This document shows positions 1 to 11,938 of a stretch of 64,000 bases of DNA, in pieces (within the stretch, counting starts at the first letter, position 1; the number at the start of each line of letters is the position of its first letter). The notes under the pieces are model-generated. The model saw nothing but the letters and a program-made list of their open reading frames with translations. It had not been told where the DNA came from and did no database searches. The position numbers were made by a program, and so were the translations under genes. The stretch spans positions 44,522,021-44,586,020 of the forward strand of contig OZ007569.1 in assembly GCA_963931925.1 (NCBI GenBank). The letters are read 5' to 3'. Source of the DNA: Onchidella celtica (taxonomy: Eukaryota > Mollusca > Gastropoda > Systellommatophora > Onchidiidae).

Positions 1-115
1 GAGCAACTTTCTTGTTAATGAGTGAATTTTGCATGTTGCCCTATTGTTGCTAGTTGGGATGGGGCCCCATACCAGTTTAGGCTTCGTGGTCCCAAAAATG
101 TAAGTCTGCCACTCC
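1..115 (-). repeat. Dispersed repeat fragment, inverted relative to 32574-32690
   Basis: The reverse complement of this stretch aligns by eye with 32574-32690. Both contain the block ACATTTTTGGGACC followed by a TATGGGGCC segment and then an AAAATTCAC segment. The family was not identified and no coding sequence is visible. Confidence 0.5.
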
Positions 116-1100
116 GTGAATTTTTGCGACCCCATTCCGTTCTATCTGTGTGACTAGAGTTAAAGTCATCTTCCCATTGTGGTATGAAAAGGCGCTTAAC
201 TGAACCTTTAGTGTGTGCTGGGTTAGAATAATGCATGTGTTGGGCTGCTATGTGTTGTTGTGGCTGCTGTTGCGTGCTTTGTGCGGTTTTGTTTCGGTTT
301 ACCTTGGTTGAATTCGGATTAGCTCATGTTTAAAATGAATAAACTTTTTTGTCTGTTACAAGATTTCATACGAGCCTTTGGGCGACTCATTTTTAACTGT
401 CTGTTTACTATCATTTGAAGATCTAGTTTGCCTATTTTCCATCTCCTAACACCAGCAATACTGCAAGTGTAAAACATTCTATCTTGGATATTCTGAAAGT
501 CTCTGAAACCCTTTGCAGAAATAGAGAGCAAAGCGATGCATAATATCAAATAATAAACACTGTCTATTTCGACTATGTTGTTCCACCCGAAAATTCTGCA
601 CAGGTGAAACAAAAACTGTGCCTCAAGTAAAAAGTGCATATTTTAAAATTTTAACATTGTGGAAAGATGGGGGTTGGCGTAATTGGGGAATACATGGAAT
701 TTCAAGGAAAAAGTCCCAGAAATAAGATAATTACAAACGTTTTTGATTTTTCTGGATCCATTAGACCAACGACGTATGGCGAAGGTTCAATTGAGTAGAA
801 AGTGATTATGCTATGATCAGATATGATAGACTGCTTTCTCAGAACTTCCCCACACGAATTCTTTTCCACTATAAAGAGTCTTAGATGTGTGTGCGCCGGT
901 CACCCTGGCCGTCATGCCAATAATGATATAACAACACAGATAAATTATGGGAATGATTGTCGGTTGATTGATTCCAGCATTCAAATATTTATTTTGTCGT
1001 TTGTCACAATGTTTTAACAAGACAAATCCTTTAGTTATGTATGTCTTAATGTATTTGTTTGTTTCTGTATTCGTATTTTAGTCGTTTCTGTGATAGCTGA
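116..1100. other. Intergenic, no gene seen
   Basis: This is AT-rich sequence without a convincing coding frame or repeat structure. Short open frames on both strands have no recognisable domain. Confidence 0.5.
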
Positions 1101-1106
1101 CTTGAC

Positions 1107-1225
1107 TTAGCGGCGCAGGACAGTGTTGTCTCTTTGCATACTGCGAGCTCGGCGACTCCATGCAGCTCGGTCCTGAGCAAGGTCTTCAGCTGTCAGGATG
1201 GGAAGGCCAATGTCCTAGCGAAAGC
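1107..1225 (-). pseudogene. Relic of a non-LTR retrotransposon RT C-terminus (RTE-like)
   Basis: On the minus strand a short frame ending in a stop at 1107-1109 reads ILTAEDLAQDRAAW. This matches the tail pattern of RTE/BovB-type endonuclease-reverse transcriptases, where an LA-x-DR-x-xW motif lies near the C-terminus. An in-frame stop sits about 30 codons upstream and no RT core is visible, so this is a dead 3' fragment. The plus-strand frame across 1134-1523 is its antisense shadow. The call rests on a short motif and remains tentative. Confidence 0.45.
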
Positions 1226-3640
1226 TATCGACACATCTCAGACTCTCCTTGGGAATCCTCTTTGTATTCTTTGCGGGCTACATAAACAAGCCAGGCTGCG
1301 CTGTATTAGTGTTTACACAATGGTAATCTGCATTTTTAGTCCCGCCCACATCCTGGCGTGGGACATCTTTTTGGATCACCTTTCTGTGATGGTACGAAAC
1401 TATATCCAAGATAATTCCTTTCATTATTTATTCGTTTTCTTGACCAAGTTAAAATACTCACAAAATGATGAGCCCAAATTATTGTTGATTTCGCTCAGTT
1501 GTCGGACCTTATTCATGCCTTGAGTTTGGGTTTTAAGCGCGTCGGCACGACAACCGCCACTTTGTGCCTTTCACGGTCTGTTTGGGTACACGTTCTTTAT
1601 TTATGTTACGTACCCAGAGCTTCTAAGTTTAACAATAAAACCAAATATTTTCATAGTTATAATTGTATCATGTTGGTAAAGATCTCAAAAATAATTGTTT
1701 TGTACGGATCTGAAAAAAACTTTTGGAAACGAACATAAAAGTTTTAAACTAAGTTGTTGATCTTAGCCTCTCTCAGAAAGGACAGGATGCGTTCCTCATC
1801 CATATAAAAGAAAATGTAACTTTGAAGAACAATTAAACGCTCAAGTCACTAACAATGCTCAGATACTGGCACAGCTTTATTTTGATAACTGTTCACTACA
1901 GTAACGCTACATGAACAATACTTGAACGTTCGGTCAATACTTCGCAAGGCGTACAATCGATCGTGACGTCGACAATAAGAAAAGAAACAACGAATACCCA
2001 GGAAATAACTTTTATTACATAAGAATTCTGATACTTCAATTTGCAGAAACTGAGACTGATTTTCTTGTTTCACAGAAACAATTTAGAGCTACCCTTTTCG
2101 TTAGTTATCTGACAATATATTATAATAACTCATGTTAGTTTACTGAAAGCTGTATTTTAATAGTCTTTAATTCATCCATGAAAAAGAACATTGTATGGAG
2201 CAAGGGAAATACTTGTACAGTAAGTTTTTGGTGTGTTGTTTTTTTTTCAGTTCTATGTAATACATTTTTTCTATCATTTTTTGCACCACCAAGACGTTTA
2301 GGGTTTGAGTTTGAGTTAGAGTTTTCAGAAAGTGCGTCGACAGGATAACGGCCATATTGTACTAGGGAGAAGCAAGTCGAGAGGTGGTTGACGGAGATCC
2401 TACCAGAAGCGCACGCCAACCACCCGCCTTCCAATATTATGTCTACCCATAGTTGTCAGAATTGAAGAAGGTAAAAGTCATTGATATGAATGTAATTTGT
2501 GCTGATTTTTTTGTGAATTACAACTCTCCACCCCAATCCCCTCTTTTTACACATATTTCCTAGTGGACATGGATTTGGCTCAAACACTTTTTGATCTTTG
2601 TTCCTTCATAATGTTTCAGGGTGTTTTGCCTGTCCCTCAATGTTGAATTTGATGCACTGGACATATTTTTCTGTAAAAATTTCAGTGCTGTTAAAATTAT
2701 TTCTATAACCTTAATCTTCCCCGCTTCATCACCATTAGCAAATATTCTCCACATTCTACCGAAACCAGTCTGTAGTTTGATTTCTGGGTTAAGGCACAGC
2801 ACAACATGCAACCGTCACTGCTGATAGGTTTTTATTATTTCAGTGAGTGGGAACCGTGCATGATGTAGAACTTTTCCCCGGGATGCGTTGTTAAGCTATA
2901 CATAGGCAATGTTTGTCTGCAGTAACAATCCGGTGTCGCCTTTCACATGTTGTCTTCGTGCGTTTGTGGAAGATGAAACTATTAACGTCACCTTCTTCAG
3001 TGTCGTCGCAGTCAAAATTTTGCTTCAATCACACTTTGTTTTTCATCGGTGCCAAAACAATTTAGAATAACATTCTTTGTTTCCCGACAGGCAAATGTCC
3101 ATATCTTAGGGGCTGGTTTCGAATGGTTTCCGTCATCGCAGTCCTTTACTTCTCCCAGTCATGTATTTATGTATAACTCTCAGAAGGACTGTGGCTGTGC
3201 AATCTCACCAAATACCTTGGTATTTTTCCTCCATAGCTATTCTTCCATCCTGAATCAGTCAAGAACGAAGTGATATGTATTTAGAAATTTGTCGTATCAT
3301 GGAAGGAACAAAATGGCAGAAAGAGAGAAAGAGTATTCTACCAGATTTGGTAACTGAGGAATCGGTTTCAGTGTCTTTTGAAGAACAGATGACAAGGCAC
3401 AATAGCACTGGTATTAGGATGTCATAAAATATAATACATGTATTTGAAATTCGAATTTATGAGGAAAGATCAAAGAGCATAGTAATAATGGGAAAGATAC
3501 GTCGACAAGAATACTGCCACCTTCTTCAATGTTTTTGTTCCTCATAAACCAATTGATTTGAAAAGAAGTACCTCTTTTCAGTAATCACAGAGTCCTTTTC
3601 TTCAGTTATACGTCATCAAGCTACTTTTATTTTTGTTGTT
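1226..3640. other. Intergenic, no gene seen
   Basis: AT-rich DNA with no supported gene. Short frames at 1499-1738, 2135-2434 and 2560-2824 show no domain, no plausible exon signals and overlap on opposite strands. Confidence 0.45.
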
Positions 3641-3672
3641 TGGATCGATCGGAGGATTAGGTTCCCTTTCAG

Positions 3673-3761
3673 CACAATACGACTATGAAGACCTGGTGGC
3701 TAGACGAGGCCTGGACCCCTATGAGCCACTAACGTGTGGATGTAATAATCTACTGCAGTGA
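3673..3761 (+). CDS. Possible terminal coding exon of an unrecognised gene (partial)
   Basis: A pyrimidine-rich tract ending TTTCAG at 3667-3672 precedes a 29-codon open stretch beginning QYDYEDLVARRG and ending in TGA at 3759-3761. An AATAAA polyadenylation signal follows near 3829. The acidic, charged composition and the acceptor plus poly(A) layout resemble the last exon of a multi-exon gene. I recognise no family, found no upstream exons in the window, and the stretch is short enough to arise by chance. Confidence 0.25.
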
Positions 3762-3839
3762 CGCTGTGAAGGAGTAACTGATTGAGGGAAAGGACTAACT
3801 GGATGTTAGCGTTCATAACATGAATATTAATAAATGGCT

Positions 3840-4149
3840 TTGAATGAGTAGAAAGTATTTCAGTTGTTGACTTTTCATCATTAACAGTCCTCTGTGAATA
3901 CTGACTTAACCATTATTTTACACATTGCAAACTTCCATTTAACTCCGCTGTTTCCTGCTACTGTCAAAATCATTCAACGATAACATAATCTATCTGTTAC
4001 AGATTCATTTCCTTGTTATCATAAATGGTATTATGATGTTGTGTTGGGGTGTTGTTCGACTGCATATTTCTAATAGTAATATTAAATTTAACACCTATCT
4101 TCCATACCCTGTCAATTACTAAGGAACAAAGTGGATAAATTTCAACAAT
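3840..4149. other. Intergenic, no gene seen
   Basis: AT-rich sequence with nothing recognisable. Confidence 0.4.
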
Positions 4150-4595
4150 AGGGCCTGCAGGGCCACATTTTATTTACGTTAAGTTCACTAACAAGTTCGA
4201 CTAGAGATCTAATATGTAGTAATGATAAATATCAGCAGCATCAATTTCATAATCAATAAATACGTCATTACAAGTCTAGCTCTAAGTTTCCTACAAAATC
4301 ATTTAACTTCTGTTCTCGCTAATTATCTAAATAATAATTATATATCTCTAAAATCTGGTCTGCTTATTGTATGGCAATCAATATACTAGTATAGTCTCTG
4401 GAGACATAAGGTCATCTCAGATATTTAGATCCAAATTTATAGGTCTAGACTTGCCCGTCGAAGTGACGTCGGCACAGTTAAATATAGATCAAGGATGGGC
4501 TGGCAACTCCCAGCCTCACCCAGACAATTCAATCACAGTTACGCAATTCACACATTAATACTAGATCTAGTCGCAGTTCTAGGAATCACAGTTAT
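4150..4595 (+). repeat. Left arm of a 0.45-kb inverted repeat pair
   Basis: This segment matches the reverse complement of 10740-11185 over nearly its whole length. Shared landmarks include GATAAATATCAGCAGCATCA, GAGACATAAGGTCATCTCAG (with small changes), the GACGTCGGCACAG block and CCCAGACAATTCAA. The two arms flank receptor gene 1. They could be two copies of one dispersed repeat in opposite orientation. No coding capacity was recognised, and the 151-codon frame at 4495-4950 lies partly inside the repeat. Confidence 0.75.
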
Positions 4596-4599
4596 ATAT

Positions 4600-6000
4600 T
4601 TGGCATCTTGCATTCTCCGGCAAGCAATCCTGGTATTCATCATTCTCCTATCGGATAACTGTCATGTTCATCGCCTCACCTATTGTCGAGTCATCAACAG
4701 ACAAATTACTCACGATTTGCCCCTGGCGCTAGGCCAGGGAACATCGGACAACAGCACTGGATCTCAAATCAGTTCTATGGATCGATCAATGAATAGATCA
4801 GCATCTAGACATGTTGCACGTGTAAATGTTAAAAGGTTCAGTCAAGTAGAATCAGCCCTGACTCCTTCGCCGAAGAATGCTCGGCACGGAATGCATAAGA
4901 AGTGCGCCCGCACGGTTTGCAAGCAGCACGATCCCTACGCATTGATGTAAGCGAAAATATAATCCCCGTAGAAAAGCAAAACTGGGGCGCTAATCTTTCA
5001 TCTAAACTGTACTGGCTTTTATTTAACTCTTTACTAGCTCCCAATATACATGTTTTCTTATTATTATCAATATACGAAGATTTCTATACTTGGTTGTTAA
5101 CTTCCTCTATGCAAATTTGTTAAACGTTAAAAATTGACACAGCAGACGACAATTCTTTAAGGCCACTCTAATAGATATTTTGGGTTTTCACAAAAGTTAA
5201 CTTTTACTCTAAGGCCAACGTATTTAATCTTGATATTAATTAAGTTATTTCCCCTTGACCGCATTTGATTCTGACACTATCAGTGACATGTCCGACTTTT
5301 TGTCTGGCTGTTCTGTATACTATCTACCAGATAATGTACTTACAGATCTCAACTCCAGGTATGCCTCCTGGATCGATATTTCAATAAGGCTATAACTTTC
5401 TTGGTGTTTTCTGCATCCACTTAGTAAAAATATTGAGTAAACATCCCCTAGCGTGTCCTACCTTATTCGTGTGGGCGAGATCGCGACCTTAGTTCCTGTT
5501 TGTTCTAACTCCACTGTTTGCACAACTGAAAACTTCGACGTTAAACGTTTGTGGCGTTGGTATCGTGATAAGGAGCTGGAACAACTAGTAACTGTGAAAT
5601 AGCCTTTAAACGCATCAAAGTGTGCATTTGTTATACCTGTTCTACGTACTAAAAACGCTCCAATTTTTCAGAAAATGGAGATAGAACAAACAAGAACAAG
5701 GGTCAGGATATATTTTCTCAAGAAATGGAACGCTTTTCCTTTTATTTAGGATTTGCACTCACGATGATCTTATCTAAACTATTTATGCTATTAATAAAGT
5801 CATTTTGTAAGACAACAATATGTCGTACAAATTATGTCACAAAACAAGCTTTCAAGTAGTACTGGTACATTGAATGAAAGAGGTCTCTCCACATAGTTTG
5901 ATTTTCCACGCAATGATTGAAATGATCCAGTACAAAGAACTGGATATTAACTGTGCTCAACTAAATAGTGACTATGGAGTGGTTTAATAGCGGCTCTCAT
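4600..6000. other. Intergenic, no gene seen
   Basis: AT-rich region upstream of receptor gene 1. Several overlapping short frames at 4838-5123 conflict on both strands and show no domain. Confidence 0.4.
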
Positions 6001-6200
6001 TTAAAAGAACTAGTATTTAGGCGTCACTGACCAAGACAACACTATGCTCCATAATTGATTCAGTGAGATACCGTACATTTTTTTTTACCAAAGATGTAGC
6101 GCACCTTGTAATCAACAGGATGATGATTGTATGTTATTACAAGACATGAATCGTAAGTACACAATATGTCATTACCGTGAGCGATGTCAGTGGAAACCGG
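6001..6200 (+). promoter_or_regulatory. Conserved upstream block of subfamily A receptors
   Basis: The sequence from AAAAGAACTA through ATAATTGATTCAGTGA to CATTACCGTG and CGATGTCAGTG lies about 210-410 bp before the receptor 1 start codon. Matching blocks in the same relative position precede the minus-strand copies at 35278 and 37573. Position and conservation suggest promoter-proximal sequence, but co-duplicated flank without function would look the same. Confidence 0.35.
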
Positions 6201-6413
6201 AATATTTGCCAGGTTTATCTTGCCCATAAATTGCTAAAGAAACGACTGCAATAAACCAACATCGAAATACTCTCTGCGTTGCATTTCTGCAGTGCGACAT
6301 TTCCAGTTGTCTGGAAACTTCATGTTCATCTCCATTGAAATTCCCTATTTGAGAAAAACAGAAAATATGCTATTAGGATTCATAAAAAAGGTGAATAAAG
6401 CAGACTGACCAAG

Positions 6414-7424
6414 ATGGATGTCATCACATTAGTTAATACTTCTGTCTGTTTTGTGGGGGTTTTACTGAATGTCTCCAACATTGTTGTGTTTCTCAGTCAA
6501 GATTACAGAACAAACAATGTCACATTGTCTTTACTTTCTTTGTCCATCTCTGATTTGTTGGTGCTGGTCTGGGCCTTAGTTTTTTACTCATTTGGCATTT
6601 TCAATGTGCTGTTTCCCTCAAGCCCGGTACATTGTGAAGCATTTCAGAACTATATTTTTGGAAGGATAAGTTCAATGTTTTTTCATGTCTCCACTGTGAC
6701 TACAGTATTGGTGTCATTAGAAAGATGTCTGTGTGTTATCATCCCTCTTCGTGTTCAATTTCTCTTTTCCATACGCCGAACAGCACTCGCCTTGATAATC
6801 AGTTGGATTCTGTGTATCTCAAGTTCTGTACCGATATTTGCTTCGTTGAAACTGGCTTCTTATTTTGATGAGAATTTGAACATCACTAAATTAACCGTCG
6901 GCGTTACAGAGTGGAGACCGCAAGTAGACCTGATTCAGAGTGTCACTAACGTCATTGTATTGCCAACAGTTGCTGAAGTTGTGATTTTTATCAATACGGT
7001 TGTGATGATTATGGGACTTCGAAAATCCAGTCAATTTCAAAAACATTCCACATCTCGACAGTCCGAAAAACATGAAAACTCTCAAAGCTCAAAAAATGTT
7101 TCTACGTCGGGTAAAAACGGTACGCCACATGAAGCGATGAAAAGATCTACTATTTCAAGAAAATATGTCAGACCGATTGTAGTGGTGTGTTCCTTATCTT
7201 GTGTGTTCATGGTCTGTAACACTCCAGCCGTTGTTACTGTATACCTCAGACAACTGTTACTTGGGTTTGACATAACTGGCAAGTACCGAGAATCGTACGT
7301 GTGGGCGGTGAATATTTTATTCTTTCTGACTGCTTTGAATGCATCTGTCAATTTCTTTGTTTACATTACTTTGAACAAGAGCTACAGGGACAAATTTTCT
7401 AGTATATTTTGCAAAACGTTTTGA
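6414..7424 (+). CDS. Receptor 1: rhodopsin-class GPCR, chemosensory-receptor-like (intact, single exon)
   Basis: An uninterrupted 336-residue seven-helix receptor, predicted in the plasma membrane. Helix 1 spans about residues 10-28, preceded by a very short outside end without a signal peptide. The helix 2 aspartate is D47 in SISDLLVL. Helix 3 ends in ERC (103-105) in place of the canonical DRY. A glycosylation sequon (N156) lies in loop 2. Helix 5 is about 178-201, a Ser-rich third inner loop about 202-250, and helix 6 carries CNTP (268-271). Helix 7 has NASVNFFVY (309-317) in place of NPxxY, followed by a short tail. The absence of introns, the compact size and the tandem relatives match gastropod chemosensory receptor families. 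The ligand and G protein are unknown. The start is the ATG shared by all seven copies (MDV). It is the only fully intact member of subfamily A here and the only one with Cys74 before helix 3. Confidence 0.9.
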   Translation: MDVITLVNTSVCFVGVLLNVSNIVVFLSQDYRTNNVTLSLLSLSISDLLVLVWALVFYSFGIFNVLFPSSPVHCEAFQNYIFGRISSMFFHVSTVTTVLVSLERCLCVIIPLRVQFLFSIRRTALALIISWILCISSSVPIFASLKLASYFDENLNITKLTVGVTEWRPQVDLIQSVTNVIVLPTVAEVVIFINTVVMIMGLRKSSQFQKHSTSRQSEKHENSQSSKNVSTSGKNGTPHEAMKRSTISRKYVRPIVVVCSLSCVFMVCNTPAVVTVYLRQLLLGFDITGKYRESYVWAVNILFFLTALNASVNFFVYITLNKSYRDKFSSIFCKTF

Positions 7425-8211
7425 CTCTTTCGGCCGAGACACCAATGATTGAATGGGGTAAAACATATTACTTAAAGTTAAAACTCCAGTGCAAAAATAT
7501 GTTCATGTAAGTCAAAGTTAAAACTTTTTTTTTTTTGCCAAATTTTGATAAAGTTCAAGAAGTTTGTTAATATTTTTATTTCCGCATATCTTTTCTTTTT
7601 CCTTGTATAAATTGGTATTTTGTTGACATGAAGGGGAATGATTATTCATGTATGAACAAGTCTTTCAAGTCTAAAGTGAATATAAACAAGTTTTCGTACG
7701 GATTGAAGTTCAATACTATCCGCTGCATACTTATCTCCCTACCATGAGATGCAGAAAAAAAGAAAGGATCATGGCGGTAGAAACACACACACCTATATAC
7801 ACACGCACACACAACACACACACTTCTGAGGTTTACAGTGCCTTCCATGTAAACCAGGTGAAAGATGATTTCACAAAAACCCCCAAAATCCTTATATAGC
7901 TGGAGGTTCCACTAGCATGATATTAACAGTGTGCATGCTTTGCTTCATTGTGTTTGGTTTTTTTCGTCTTGACAGACGGCCCAAACAGCTTGATCTTCTA
8001 GACGTTCTTCCTTCTGCAGCTTCGCTCGTGGACAATCTTACCCATGCTGGATAGGCACGGTCTGTTGCAGTTTCTACAAGTGAGGAAAGTGCAAGATGCA
8101 TTTTTTTTCCGAAACAAGTATAAAACCTCAATACGCCAACACATTTCAACAGTGTGTCATGCTTTCTTAAATCTGAACCGAGTAAACTGTGTGTGTTTGT
8201 GTGTTTATAGT
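7425..8211. other. 3' flank of receptor 1, with a CA-rich microsatellite
   Basis: No gene seen. An imperfect (CA)n tract lies at about 7784-7822. Confidence 0.5.
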
Positions 8212-8437
<226 letters not shown>

Positions 8438-8439
8438 AC

Positions 8440-10041
8440 TTGACACTCAGTGCTTGACGTGAACAAAAACTGGAATCCAATTTTCAAGACAAAGAAGATT
8501 CAAACTTAAAAGATCTAGTTACGAACTGTTCCATAGCCAACATAATTTAGTCTACCCTGGTTGATCCACTGTGATACATACTTACATGTCTAAAGTGTAG
8601 TAAAGTTGCCAGTTTTCTTCAGCCCCCCTCCCCCATACATACACAAAGAAAAGAAACATGCTAATCATATCTCACTTCGAACAACGTCACTGACTCTGGC
8701 CGTCTCCATGGCAATGTGCCAAAGAGTCAAGGTTAATAGCCAATTACTTTTTCAGCGTTTGGGTAATTAAAGTATGGATTATTTCCTTTGGGTCAGGGAC
8801 GACACCACTGAAATGAGTCGCATTTATCTAATCTTACCAGATTATCCTTGGATATCAAATTCACTTTTCATAACGACATCCAGTTTGGTTTCATTGATTT
8901 AAAAAATCAAAGGGTACATTTTCTGGGCAGCTTGTATCACTATGCAATTCTGACCAAATAGAACTGAAACTTTTTCCAATTTAATTACCTAAAGGCAAAC
9001 AGGGCAGACTGTCTTAACCATGGAAAGCCTTCGTTAATATATCAGAATATCTTGATTTTAATCTTAAATTTCAAACATTTGTAAATGTCACTATAAAATG
9101 TGAAATAATAAATAAATTGTGATGAAAAAAAAAAAGTTGCATTAATTCAACATGCATGTCAGTAGGCTTTTTCTACTTAATAGACTAGGGAAACTTGATA
9201 CATACAAATTGGAAGGGCCAACCGCCATTGAGTCAGCCCTTCACATTTTTTCAAACTTGCGAGAGTCTGATGGTCAGTGTAGAAGAAAGGAGAAAAAAAC
9301 AACAACAAAACAAAAACAAAATTAATCCTCCACTCACAAAGTGCACACCGATTTAACAATATGAAGGAATACATAATTACTTTCCTATCAAACTGATCAA
9401 AATGTATCTACATTTCAATTACTCAGTTGCACTTGCAGTATGTACTAAATAAACTGGAAATAAAATCTCAACAAAACTAGAGATAAAAAAAGATATTTGT
9501 ATGTACACGATTGCTGTATACAGTCTTTCACATTAACTGCACTGAGTACAAAATTTTCAGTGCTAGGAAGATTCAGAAATCATCTATAAACTTGTTAACT
9601 ATTCCATATTTTTATATACAACTGGGTATTAGCTGTGCATCTTGTTTTTTTCTTCATCTGTTGTGACATAAAGGGTGGACTTGGGTGACATGTCTCATTC
9701 TCAGCTCTTTTGCTCCATGCTTTTTACACTATGTCAGGATCGGATTGTCTTAAAAATGCCGTGCTAGGTCACGAAGTCAGTGTGTTAATGTTTACGATCT
9801 TGTTGATTATAACCAGCGTAATTTGTCCTTGAGCTGTTCTCGTGAACAGTTTGTTTTTGAAACACTTTTTTCTTATAGATGGAAAGAAGGTGGGGCGAGA
9901 TAGAATAAATGTATAGCTAGGAATGACAGAGCAGTTCTCGACCCCGTGATAAGCAGTAGTATGCAAATAAATTATAATATAGGTAAAAGGGCTAACCAAT
10001 GAAGGTTAGCGGAAGAATCGCGATGCAGCGCAAAGCCTGCG
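8440..10041. other. Intergenic, no gene seen
   Basis: AT-rich sequence without recognisable coding or repeat content. Confidence 0.4.
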
Positions 10042-10049
10042 GTCCGTAC

Positions 10050-10460
10050 CAGGGTTGCCAGTTTGGCACTTTTAGTGCCAAATTGTTCAAATTTGGCACA
10101 TTTTGAACATGGTTGGCATGAAAGCAAATTGATTGGCAAGTTGGCACTTTTTTGGCACTCAGCATTGTGTCTTGGATATACATGTATTACATTAACATAC
10201 TTTCTTGATCATTCACTCCTCAAAGTCCTCGAGAGGATTACATTATATCAGAGGCTCTAAAATTATGAAAGAAATAACATTAGACAACACCGGGTAAGCC
10301 AGAATTTTGTTTATTCTAGAATTTACATGTATAATATTTCACTTTTATGAGTACGTGTGACTAAAATCCTTATTTTTACAAATTTGGCAAGTTTTTAAAG
10401 CAATTGGCAAGTTTTTGTCACATATTTGGCAAGTTGTCCTGAAAAAAACTGGTAACCCTG
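10050..10460. mobile_element. hAT-type MITE (411 bp) with 8-bp target duplication
   Basis: The ends are CAGGGTTGCCAGTTT and, read from the right, CAGGGTTACCAGTTT, a 15-bp inverted repeat with one mismatch. The CAGGG terminus and the perfect 8-bp duplication GTCCGTAC at 10042-10049 and 10461-10468 are diagnostic of hAT elements. The interior has about nine TTGGCA motifs clustered towards both ends, which could be subterminal transposase binding sites. No transposase is encoded, so it is non-autonomous. Confidence 0.92.
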
Positions 10461-10739
10461 GTCCGTACTTCTTTAGTCACTTCATACAGAATAGTCCTTC
10501 TGTGATGTTGTCAGTGTGGCCCTGCTTGATGGGTTCAAGTATAATTAACAGCATGACCTGATGAGGATCTAGTCATTTGTCCATAGGCCATATTGAAATG
10601 AACCACGCTATTCTATACTGTTTCTGGCCTTAGTGCCAGAACAATCGTAAGTTGAATGGGACCAAGCTCGTGATGATTGACATGTTTCCGATAGGAGGAT
10701 GAGGAATCCACCCACGTGAATGCAGCACGCATAATAACC

Positions 10740-11185
10740 TCATCTAGAGCTGCAGATAGATTAGTAGTTTTGTATGAATACATAACTGTAAATTGTGTTT
10801 GAATTGTCTGGGTGAGGCTGGGAGTTACCAGCCCATCCTTGAATTACATTTAACTGTGCCGACGTCGCTTCGACGGGCAAGACCTAGACCTATAAACTTT
10901 GATCTAATTATCTGAGATGACTTTATGTCTCCAGAGACTATATTAGTATATTGAGTACCATACAATAAGTAGTCTATATCTTAGACATATACGGGAACTA
11001 TTCATTAGATAATTTAGCGAGCATAGAAGCTGGATGATGTTATAGGAACCCTAGAGCTAGAGTGGCAGTGACGTATTATTGATTATGAAATTGATGCTGC
11101 TGATATTTATCATTACCACATAATTAGATCTAGCCAACATTGTTAGAATACTTAATGTAATAAATGTGACCCTGCAGGTCTGAGT
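10740..11185 (-). repeat. Right arm of the 0.45-kb inverted repeat pair
   Basis: Reverse complement of 4150-4595, with clear but diverged similarity including small indels. The landmarks are listed for the left arm. Confidence 0.75.
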
Positions 11186-11865
11186 AACTGAATCTACTCA
11201 GGTTGTTCTGTAGTGTGCCAGTGCATGGTATGAAAGTGCATGATTGAACAAGTAATACCACATAAAACTCTCGATTAAAATGCAGTCGAACCATAAGTGA
11301 ACGGATTCCCCCCCCCCCCTCGTAACACAGGAGGCCAGCTCCGTGGCACTGGAGGACACACCCTTCCTGAATTGGGAATCCTGAGCTCTGACACACTATA
11401 CTTACCTATTGCTTCCAAACTGCCGGCACAACTTTGGTCACTGAGTTGATTCAGTGGCACAAAGTTTGGGTTTTAATATATTGTGCAACGTACAGCAGGT
11501 GTCCTAATAGTTATGCACTATACTTACCAATACCAGCTTTTATCAAACTTTGTTTAAGAGTGGTTTTCAGTGGCGCAAAGTCTGGAAGATTTATATAATA
11601 GTGCAACATACAGCACTGCTTGGCCCATATCAGAAGATGTTTAGGGGTAATGGGCCCTGATAGTGAAACATCTGGGTATGTAGGTCTCAGAATGAAATAA
11701 ATGGATTTTGGAATAGCTGCAGAAACATTGTTACACTTTTCAATAATATAATCTGCCAGCTGCACTATTGTAACAGCGTCCGGGACTAGATAAATCAGAT
11801 ATCTGATATAATCTCAATGATATTCTGAGCTTTACGTTAGCAGGTTTCAGGGTAAGACATGCGGA

Positions 11866-11868
<3 letters not shown>
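11186..11868. other. Intergenic, with a C-run
   Basis: No supported gene. A C homopolymer of about 11 bases occurs near 11309. Confidence 0.4.

Positions 11869-11936
<68 letters not shown>
11869..11936. repeat. (CT)n microsatellite
   Basis: About 34 uninterrupted CT units. Confidence 0.97.

Positions 11937-11938
<2 letters not shown>

Noticed and set aside
1134..1523. 129-codon plus-strand frame
   Set aside because: It runs antisense to an RTE-like tail and has no domain or splice signals of its own.
4495..4950. 151-codon plus-strand frame
   Set aside because: It begins inside the inverted repeat arm, has no recognisable domain and is not conserved in the other arm.
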